This document shows positions 9,211 to 15,655 of a DNA stretch of 21,698 bases, one piece after another (position 1 is the stretch's first letter; every line of letters starts with the position of its first letter). Origin of the DNA: Paramacrobiotus richtersi (lineage: Eukaryota > Tardigrada > Eutardigrada > Parachela > Macrobiotidae). The translations under genes were made by a program, and so were the position numbers. The notes beneath the pieces are model-generated. The model ran no database searches, was not told the origin of the DNA, and saw only the letters and a list, made by a program, of their open reading frames with translations. Location of the stretch: contig JAQGAU010001064.1 of the NCBI GenBank assembly GCA_034698045.1, positions 1 to 21,698 on the forward strand, written 5' to 3'.

Positions 9211-9882
9211 ATGACATTTCAGACGGGATATTTAGTAGCGTTTGAAGGACTTAACGGATCGGGTAAAAGTACCCAATGCCGACTTCTTAGACACGCTCTT
9301 AAAAACAGAGGCTATAGTGTAGTTACTTATAATTTTCCCCATGTTGCTGACGTCCATGACCTCGCTCTTCAACCCATGATTAACACCATTTTGTCATCGC
9401 ATAAACTCCTACAAACACCTGCAGCACATTTACTTTTTGGAATTCAACGCTCACTCTATCAAGAGCAAATTGATGGTGATTTAAAGAAAAATCAGATTGT
9501 TTTAGTTGATCGTTATATACTATCGGGAATGACCTATGGTTTAGCTCGTGGATTAGATAGTAACTGGATCCAGACGGTTGAAGATGGTTTGCGATGTATA
9601 CGTCCCAGTCTAACTATTTATATTGATATTGATCCAATCAAGGCCTTACAACGTATGCAACATCGTCGAGCGTCTGATCCCGACTCATTGCCTATTATAG
9701 TTGATGATTTGGGTAAAGTTCGACGTAAGTATGAGAGTCTATTACCAGGCATTACAAACTGCCACGACCTATCGGGAGATTTATCGGAAGACCTTCTACA
9801 CCAGCAGATTATAAAAGTCTTCGATGCTAATTATTTTACTCACTGTAATGGTCTGTATACTCAAGTTTATGTTAAACATTAG
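9211..9882 (+). CDS. Thymidylate kinase, copy 2
   Basis: A paralogue of the preceding gene, 223 residues from the ATG at 9211; an in-frame TTG at 9199 is not a likely eukaryotic start. The P-loop is GLNGSGKS at 13-20 and DRY is at 100-102. The two proteins align without gaps through at least residue 110, and share long identical runs such as AAHLLF, QRSLYQEQI and NFPHV. This copy keeps Gly at loop position 16, where copy 1 has Leu, so it looks closer to the classical enzyme. Its C-terminus carries about 14 extra residues, encoded where a short direct repeat begins (9850-9944). Keeping two intact copies suggests divergence of substrate range or dosage. Confidence 0.9.
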   Translation: MTFQTGYLVAFEGLNGSGKSTQCRLLRHALKNRGYSVVTYNFPHVADVHDLALQPMINTILSSHKLLQTPAAHLLFGIQRSLYQEQIDGDLKKNQIVLVDRYILSGMTYGLARGLDSNWIQTVEDGLRCIRPSLTIYIDIDPIKALQRMQHRRASDPDSLPIIVDDLGKVRRKYESLLPGITNCHDLSGDLSEDLLHQQIIKVFDANYFTHCNGLYTQVYVKH

Positions 9883-9944
9883 GTTTAAGAGCTCTTTCAG
9901 TTATCTGACTCATTACCAGGAGGTCTGTACTTGTTAAACATTAG
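9850..9944 (+). repeat. Short direct repeat spanning the kinase 2 stop codon
   Basis: GGTCTGTA followed by TGTTAAACATTAG occurs at 9850-9857/9870-9882 and again at 9922-9929/9932-9944, with a 10-nt shorter spacer in the second copy. The first copy encodes the end of kinase 2 including its stop; the second is noncoding. Confidence 0.6.
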
Positions 9945-10042
9945 AACCAGAGGTTTTTCATTTTTTACAGAATGTTAGTGGTTGGTGGTGTTGATGGAAG
10001 CAATCAAGATGTATGCTTTAGTATCTGGTTTTTTTTATTTTA

Positions 10043-10048
10043 AATAAA
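10043..10048 (+). terminator. Polyadenylation signal after thymidylate kinase 2
   Basis: AATAAA lies 160 bp past the stop of kinase 2. The minus-strand signal of the capsid gene is at 10079-10084, so the convergent transcripts nearly meet here. Confidence 0.5.
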
Positions 10049-10078
10049 GATTTAGAGCACATGTAAAACGTTGATGGC

Positions 10079-10084
10079 TTTATT
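10079..10084 (-). terminator. Polyadenylation signal of the major capsid gene
   Basis: AATAAA on the minus strand lies 48 bp beyond the capsid stop codon at 10132. Confidence 0.5.
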
Positions 10085-10131
10085 AATAATCAAAACAACC
10101 GGAATAAATAAACATGTAAAACTAAACATGA

Positions 10132-11713
10132 TCACAATACTGGAATAAACGTTTTACTCTTATCAATGTGAAAAATCCTTGGCTGCTCAAAGAAAATCAA
10201 CAATTCAATTGCCTCCGTTAGAGCTTTACTAAACTTCAATTCCACACGGGCAAACTGCCTTCGCTCTGTAGGTATATCTTCTGTATTATGGTTAGGGGTA
10301 AGATCAAAAGGAAAAATACTCTGCAATTCACCAGACAAATAATAAATCAAATGCATTTCATACATAATTAGTAATCTAATCACACACCGTGCCATGTGCT
10401 AAATCTAAATAAGTCGTATCCGATGAACATAACAAATCTCGATTCCCTAACTGACAAGCTAGCGCCGTATACAATCGGGCATACTCCTTCTTTTCAAAGT
10501 CCACTTTATACTCATGTACTTGGTTATCAACTACCAGGGTTATTTCTTCTAGATTAAAATGTTGAAAATTCACAGGATTTTTTTTATAATCACCACGGTA
10601 AGCATTGTGGGTGACCATGGCGAACACAATGCGATTAGGGACTTTCGCTGATCCGAAAAAGTCATCAAATGTATATTGACGTTGACCGGGCGTTAAAGAT
10701 TTAGTTTGTGCGTCCGTTGATGCATAGATCTTATAAATGGCCGGTGTTGATGATAAACGTTTATGAATCATATCATGCATTTTAGCGCTGACCTTAACAA
10801 AACGAGTAAGTAATTTTATATCCAGGATATTCAAAAAATAGTCAGGTGATGCATCCGCCGACATCAGAAAAAAAATAGGATTCCGTTTATATAACTTAAT
10901 CTTAATAGAAATATTAGGCAATAAATAATTATCGATGAAGAAAAGCTCATGCATTATACGACCAATCATTTCAAAAGGCTTTCCTTCTTTAGTATTTTCA
11001 TAACGCGCGGCCAAACCCTCATTATTATCAGGATACAGTAAGTTTACATGGTCCATACTTTTTTCCGGTCGTGTAACATCAATTTTATCTTTTTTCCATA
11101 AAATATTCCTCAGCAAATTTTTTTTAACACCCCGAGAATAATTTAATAAAGTAACAAAAAATCCTTTATAGCCGTAATTATTGTAACTCGTAACAAACGG
11201 TGTTCCATTGATTTCAACTTCACATCTTTCGAAGCACATGTAGAACAGTAAATTAGCAGGAGCAGCATCTCGAATACTTATCGTACTTAGCATACTAGTG
11301 TAATGATCACGATCGGATGGGTCTAGAGTAGCAATTAGACTTGCAATATTAGAGTCTGCTAGAGGATTATCTTGCGTTTGCGCGTTGTTCAGCACTGTAA
11401 GTGTTGCCTCGGGTATAACACTACTTCCACTACGAATACCTGTAGTTCGTGTATTTACTTTTCCTAACGTTTTCGAAGGATCTTTTCCCAAAATATTACA
11501 ACGCATATACAATAAAACATCCGGTAAATCTAAATAATGCTCAGTCTTTGGAATAACAAATTCAATAACTTCAGAATTACTTGTAAACGCAGGATTAAGT
11601 GGCAAAATTTCCATATCATAACTTCCTTCTAAGATTGATTGTGTAGTGGGAGCTTCAAAAAGTTGCAACTCCTCAGGTACCAACTCCACAGTCTCTTGAC
11701 CTTTCTTTACCAT
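10132..11713 (-). CDS. Major capsid protein (double jelly roll, hexon-like), two exons
   Basis: This is the hexon-type shell protein of Polinton/adintovirus particles. The proposed exons are 11713-10388 and 10320-10132 (about 504 residues), split by a 67-nt phase-0 intron (10387-10321) that starts GTGTGT, contains TTACTAAT and ends TTGCAG. Without splicing, the first frame stops at 10376 and loses its last strands. The downstream frame carries the expected C-terminal end of these proteins, with an F-D-L-T-P segment followed by a beta-rich V-E-L-K-F-S stretch. Exon 1 has the usual early pattern of a long beta-rich domain, including a V-E-I-N-G-T-P-F turn and an F-F-I-D-N-Y-L-L-P segment. It lies beside the penton and integrase genes, as expected for a structural block. 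The family call is firm; the intron is inferred. Confidence 0.85.
10321..10387 (-). other. Probable intron of the major capsid gene
   Basis: 67 nt, GT...AG, phase 0, with a TTACTAAT branch-point-like word about 16-23 nt from its 5' end and a TTGCAG acceptor. It reconciles two frames that both carry capsid-like sequence. Confidence 0.7.
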
Positions 11714-11728
11714 TTTCTGGTTGATTAA

Positions 11729-11932
11729 TTACGCAAATGAAGATAGTGATTTACCTTTAATCACCTTCTTAAATAACCCTGTGCGCATAGATCGTTTTAC
11801 ACGGCGCTTGCGTCTTTTTGTGCGGCGTACGAAGGTTGACTGTACAAATGTCTGCTTTACTAAACGCCTACCTCCACCAGTGCGCTTCTTATTCCGACAA
11901 CTTTTCTTCTTCTTTCGTCCTGCCGTTTTCGC
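11729..11932 (-). CDS. Basic pX-like nucleoprotein reading frame, start unresolved
   Basis: A 67-codon minus-strand frame ends at TAA 11731-11729, 15 bp before the capsid ATG. It is dense in Lys/Arg, with two clusters (KKKK near the start and RRTKRRKRRVKR in the middle) separated by a Gly-Gly-Gly turn. This is the composition of adenovirus pX/core-type DNA-condensing proteins, for which adintoviruses have counterparts. The only in-frame ATG (11788) is near the end, so the real start must come from an upstream exon or a non-ATG codon. An AG acceptor at CGGCAG (11926-11921) would suit an upstream exon. An opposite-strand frame (11721-12131) overlaps it but lacks an early ATG. The function is inferred from composition and position. 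Confidence 0.45.
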   Translation of the reverse strand, partial: AKTAGRKKKKSCRNKKRTGGGRRLVKQTFVQSTFVRRTKRRKRRVKRSMRTGLFKKVIKGKSLSSFA

Positions 11933-12009
11933 TTACGATAAAAACCAGCTTACCGAACGTAAGCTTAACACTAACCAATACTTTATGATCAATCCCAAAC
12001 CCAGATATC

Positions 12010-12019
12010 TTTATTTATA
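12010..12019 (-). promoter_or_regulatory. TATAAATAAA element between penton and capsid block
   Basis: On the minus strand this sequence reads TATAAATAAA. It can be a TATA box for the basic-protein/capsid transcript downstream, a polyadenylation signal for the penton transcript upstream (AATAAA at 12015-12010), or both. The sequence alone cannot decide. Confidence 0.4.
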
Positions 12020-12135
12020 CTCCAGAATCTTCACTGATTTACTGCTTATTTTTTTAGATCGTCAGATAAGGCCACAATCAGAAAACCCATCACCTTTAAA
12101 TTCTATATATGTTATCATGAACCTGATCTAAGTGA

Positions 12136-12993
12136 CTAAAAAAATAACGTATCTCTTTTCGTATCAGGCACTTGACGTTTTCGATAGTGCAAGGTGATAG
12201 TAGTGTCACCTACGGCCTCCTCATCCCAAAACATCTTCCAATCTGATTGAATAATACACAACGGATTTCCATTAAAAAACAAGTTGTACACCGGATAGTA
12301 TGTAATCACCGTAGGTTCATATCCAATTTGCAGTTTACTAATGGGGATGACCGCTAGAATGTTATCGTTAGTATTCCCATAGACACTGCTCATAACGTGA
12401 CTCATTCCCAATAGTACACGCTGACGACCTCGAGCTGGATCCACAGGTAAACGATTTTGAAGGGTTGTTGTATCCGCGTACATCTCAAACTTCTGATCAG
12501 GAACAAACGAATTCACCACACTTTGACGCGCATCATCTCTTGCGGGGTGGAGGCCCAACATGACTGTCAGTAGATTCCCACGATTTACCAAATGTACCTG
12601 CTCACTCTTCCAAGCAAAACGATTATCGACCAACTTGATACTTGGTTTCGAAATACTCGAGTGGTCGAACATCATGCTAATTACGGCAGCCCGAACACTC
12701 ATCATTAAAGTTTCGGCGGTGGCTTGTGCATCTACGGGTTGAAGGTATTCATGCTTCAATATTCCATTAACTGAAATAGTCAACCTCCACTGCTCATGGG
12801 GAATACGATCGAAGTGGGCTGTACTGTGGGCTTGAATAAGGGCCACTTCCCATTCAACTTCCTGATCGCGATAGGTCATTCCAGGTATTAATCCTGATTG
12901 CTTATTAGAAAACATTGTAGCTGTATTGCGCATGGCTGTATCCGCCCCAGATTGTGCATTACTATGCATGTGAACAGTGAACGTCTCCGGCAT
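12136..12993 (-). CDS. Penton (minor capsid) protein
   Basis: The single-jelly-roll vertex protein of Polinton/adintovirus capsids. At 285 residues it has normal length. The N-terminus carries the family pattern of a short strand followed by S-N-A, then N-T near 22-24, and a W-E-V-A-L strand at about 48-52 that is characteristic of these pentons. The rest is beta-rich without predicted membrane segments. It is on the same strand as the integrase upstream and the capsid gene downstream, forming a late structural block. The ATG at 12993 is preceded by a pyrimidine-rich stretch ending TTTATAG, which could be an acceptor for a noncoding leader exon. Confidence 0.82.
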   Translation of the reverse strand: MPETFTVHMHSNAQSGADTAMRNTATMFSNKQSGLIPGMTYRDQEVEWEVALIQAHSTAHFDRIPHEQWRLTISVNGILKHEYLQPVDAQATAETLMMSVRAAVISMMFDHSSISKPSIKLVDNRFAWKSEQVHLVNRGNLLTVMLGLHPARDDARQSVVNSFVPDQKFEMYADTTTLQNRLPVDPARGRQRVLLGMSHVMSSVYGNTNDNILAVIPISKLQIGYEPTVITYYPVYNLFFNGNPLCIIQSDWKMFWDEEAVGDTTITLHYRKRQVPDTKRDTLFF

Positions 12994-13071
12994 GATTAGC
13001 GTCTATAAAATAAAAATAACGAAATCAAGATTAGAACTTTACTCTAATTAACATCAGTCTATACAGTCTAT

Positions 13072-14049
13072 TCACCTAGTCAATGCTAAATCCTCTTTGT
13101 AAAACTTTAGTTTCTGTTTTCCTTGAATAACAGACACCCCATCTAGATCACGTAAATGATAGGTGATAATCGACCCATACACGATTTCTTCAACTTCGAA
13201 CAATTCATCAGAAAAATTACGCGTGTACCCCTTCTTGAAAAGCCCTTTCTTTAGCAGGATTCTAACCACATCACCAACCTTAAACACAGGTTTTTCTAAT
13301 TTAATAAAGCGTTTTTCCTGGCCTTGACGGAACAATTGGGACTGATTTTTAATAGTAACTGCGGCTGGTTTCTTTTTAATACTTTGATGTACTCGATTAT
13401 TATAGTTATGGACAATATTCTGCAGTGCAGAATCCCATTTAGGATTTTTAGTAAAAGTAAAATGGCGAAAAATTGTTGATTTCAACGTACGATTGAAGCG
13501 TTCTGCCAGCGCGGCTTTAAAACGGGATAAGGATATCTGATGCTGAATACTGTATTTTCGATAAACGTTTTCAACGTCCTGATTTACAAATTCTTTACCC
13601 GCATCCGTAACAAATATAGTAGGGTGCCGAGTTTTAAAAATAATATCCAAAGCTTTAGCCACAGTTTCGGCTTTCTTGTTAAGTAAAGGTTGCGAATAAG
13701 CAAACCTACTCACGCAATCGACTGTAGTCAAAATAAACTTAAAATGAGAATTAAATTTCTGCTGATTTGGCAATTCCACTAAATCTCCATGCCAGAGATG
13801 ATCAACACCAATACAAAAGTTTTTCAATTTTTTAAATTTTAACCGTAATGGTTTGTGTAACATATGCGTGGATTGCTGACTAAGAAACTCTTTCACATCT
13901 TTTCGAGAAATTTTAAAATTCTTTTCCTTTTCTTTGGCAATATCATATAAAGCTGATGGTCCCGCCAAGTAAGCGGGCGAATTGATGTCAGTATAAAGCT
14001 GCTTTAGCAATAAGGCTTTACGTCGATGCGTTGCTGTAGTCATGGTCAT
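13072..14049 (-). CDS. Polinton/adintovirus-type DDE integrase (rve fold)
   Basis: It inserts the linear viral DNA into host chromosomes by the retroviral-type DDE mechanism. The 325-residue protein has the core triad D89 (WHGDL), D149 (VTDAGKEF) and E183 (AERFNR), with 33 residues between the second Asp and the Glu. A C-terminal beta-rich domain starting near 250 (V-F-K-V-G-D-V-V-R) fits the SH3/chromo-like domain seen in this group. No classical HHCC zinc finger is visible at the N-terminus; instead there is the short helical region usual for Polinton integrases. All catalytic residues are intact and the frame is unbroken, so the element looks recently active. A close in-frame Met at residue 3 could also be the start. 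Confidence 0.92.
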   Translation of the reverse strand: MTMTTATHRRKALLLKQLYTDINSPAYLAGPSALYDIAKEKEKNFKISRKDVKEFLSQQSTHMLHKPLRLKFKKLKNFCIGVDHLWHGDLVELPNQQKFNSHFKFILTTVDCVSRFAYSQPLLNKKAETVAKALDIIFKTRHPTIFVTDAGKEFVNQDVENVYRKYSIQHQISLSRFKAALAERFNRTLKSTIFRHFTFTKNPKWDSALQNIVHNYNNRVHQSIKKKPAAVTIKNQSQLFRQGQEKRFIKLEKPVFKVGDVVRILLKKGLFKKGYTRNFSDELFEVEEIVYGSIITYHLRDLDGVSVIQGKQKLKFYKEDLALTR

Positions 14050-14287
14050 CTTACCTCAGTTCTGAAAACGATGATTTAATAATAATCCTTAAAGGTCAGT
14101 GCTAGCAATTGAACAAGCTAATCATCGGTAGAAATATTAAAGAAAAACGCGGCGACTGCACTTTGGAAAAAGATATGTGGCATGCGTTCACCAGTTCTAT
14201 GCTATTTATGAATCTAACCATCATGATTAGAGAAGAACCACCTAACACGTTCAAAGGGTCAGATTTTCTGATAAGCAATCCCGCCGA

Positions 14288-14295
14288 TATAAAAC
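14288..14295 (+). promoter_or_regulatory. TATA box of the dsRNA-binding gene
   Basis: TATAAAAC lies 46-53 bp upstream of the ATG at 14341, the same octamer and nearly the same spacing as before the BIR-like gene. Confidence 0.6.
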
Positions 14296-14340
14296 TAGAA
14301 CAAAAATCCATACCTACTCAGCGGTCACTTTTTCTTAACT

Positions 14341-14877
14341 ATGGTACGAAAGTACTTTACAAACCTCGCAAGTCATATTGCTAAATTTTTATCTTTTGAA
14401 ATAAGTTACAAAGTAGTTCCTAAGAATCGAAACGAGCCCCCTATTTGTAAACACCGTGCCGATATTACCGCGGAAAAAGTTTATGCTATAGGCATTGGCC
14501 GTTCTACACACACAGCGAAACAGGACGCAGCAAAACACTTATTAGCCCTCATCTTACGGAACTATTATTCCAAAATACTGGATCTTCTTGATCAACCATC
14601 AACCGCAAGCGGGGCTGTCCCCTACATTCATCTGTTGGATAATTTGGTTAATATTCTGAATTTCGACGTTGAATATCAAAAGCTACCTGCCGTGGAAGAT
14701 TACAACCACCAAGCAAGTATCCCTAACGAAGCCCTGTTTACTATTGGTTCCGGTGAAAAATCAAGCAGTGCAAAAGCTAACGCAGCTCGTCAACTAATCC
14801 GAATCATCTTACATAACTACCAACAGCGTGTTTTAGACATATTAGATACTCCTCCGGTCATCAACAGCCCTGTATAA
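14341..14877 (+). CDS. Tandem double-stranded RNA-binding domain protein
   Basis: A 178-residue protein made of two dsRBDs. Each has the family's C-terminal signature: G-I-G-R-S then A-K and A-A at 51-64, and G-S-G-E-K then A-K and A-A at 136-149. Each is preceded by a helix and a Y-x-K/Y-Q-K beta strand, and followed by a similar helix ending L-D-x-L-D-x-P (80-86 and 165-171). The protein is therefore an internal duplication of about 85 residues. No catalytic domain is attached. Small viral dsRBD proteins generally hide dsRNA from PKR, Dicer or other sensors; that role is inferred here. The gene has its own TATA box, and its stop codon is followed after 2 nt by the ATG of the eIF2-beta-like gene, so the pair may be expressed from one promoter. 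Confidence 0.82.
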   Translation: MVRKYFTNLASHIAKFLSFEISYKVVPKNRNEPPICKHRADITAEKVYAIGIGRSTHTAKQDAAKHLLALILRNYYSKILDLLDQPSTASGAVPYIHLLDNLVNILNFDVEYQKLPAVEDYNHQASIPNEALFTIGSGEKSSSAKANAARQLIRIILHNYQQRVLDILDTPPVINSPV

Positions 14878-14879
14878 GG

Positions 14880-15412
14880 ATGAATAACCCATCAAGTCAA
14901 AATCATACAGAAACCATTTGGGAGCCGACTACGGTCACCATTGTTCTAGTAAGTAATGGATACCGGATGTTCTTGCTTATAAATAAAACATAATATGTTT
15001 TACGATGTATTTATAGCCTTTACCAAACCCAATTATTAATCATTCCATCGACTACCTTCCGAAAACACGCTTGATCAACTTCTACCAGTATCAGAACAGT
15101 ATAGAACAAAAGAATATCTCCCTGAGCCGCTACATTCAGCGGGCCCTCCGGACACTTGTGATTGCACGACCCGGAATCCAGGCTGGATCATCCACTATCG
15201 ACATCTATCGTCACTACACCTACTTGGAGATTTTTGGACATTTTAACTATCGCCATGTTCATCAAGTAATACAGAATTATTATAAACATTTTGTGCAATG
15301 CCAATCATGTCGTGGGTGCACTACTCTAGCAGTTCGCCGCAAACGGAAGCTGGCTATTCGCTGTCTAAACTGCGGATTCGTGAAGAGTGTTGTTATACGG
15401 GATTGTCTGTAG
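14880..15412 (+). CDS. eIF2-beta/eIF5-like zinc-ribbon protein, two exons
   Basis: The proposed exons are 14880-14948 and 15017-15412 (about 154 residues), with a 68-nt phase-0 intron (14949-15016) that begins with a perfect GTAAGT donor and ends TTTATAG. The C-terminal part reads like the IF2B/IF5 domain: an I-F-G-H-F strand, an amphipathic helix, then F-V-Q-C and a zinc ribbon with C118-x2-C121 and C139-x2-C142. In eIF2-beta this region works in start-codon recognition within the ternary complex. The long Lys-rich N-terminal tail of cellular eIF2-beta is absent. A viral mimic might disturb eIF2 or its recycling by eIF2B/eIF5, complementing the dsRNA-binding gene next door; this is inference. 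The start is the ATG just after the previous stop. Another viral zinc-ribbon family is the main alternative. Confidence 0.6.
14949..15016 (+). other. Probable intron of the eIF2-beta-like gene
   Basis: 68 nt, GTAAGT donor, TTTATAG acceptor, phase 0. Reading through it meets TAA (14986 region). The next exon is open from the acceptor through the zinc ribbon. Confidence 0.65.
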
Positions 15413-15421
15413 TAAACTATC

Positions 15422-15427
15422 AATAAA
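15422..15427 (+). terminator. Polyadenylation signal of the eIF2-beta-like gene
   Basis: AATAAA lies 9 bp after the stop codon at 15412. It may also serve the dsRNA-binding gene if both sit on one transcript. Confidence 0.55.
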
Positions 15428-15655
15428 GTTTGACTAGTAATTACCTTGCTTTTTATTTCACGATCACTTATAGGAAAAGTAAGAATATTATACACAGTCC
15501 TTACCGCATCGAGAATATATAACCACTGCAGATTCGAATTGGATGTTACAACTAACTCAATCAGTTTTTATGAGAAGGATCAACAATAAATCAAGATTCA
15601 ACTATAACAAAAGTACCTCAACATGTCCAAGATAAAATATACAATAAACACCAGC

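Noticed and set aside
10376-10395. Frameshift or nonsense lesion in the major capsid gene
   Set aside because: The gap is better explained by a 67-nt intron with donor, branch-like word and acceptor, similar in size to the other introns.
11721-12131. Plus-strand frame of 136 codons between capsid and penton
   Set aside because: It begins with TTG, has no ATG until past its middle, and is the antisense of the more protein-like basic frame.
14109-14384. Plus-strand frame overlapping the start of the dsRNA-binding gene
   Set aside because: Its opening codon is TTG, no domain is visible, and the TATA box at 14288 would start transcription inside it.
14873-14879. TATAAGG just before the eIF2-beta-like ATG as a promoter
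   Set aside because: It overlaps the previous stop codon and would start transcription downstream of the ATG.
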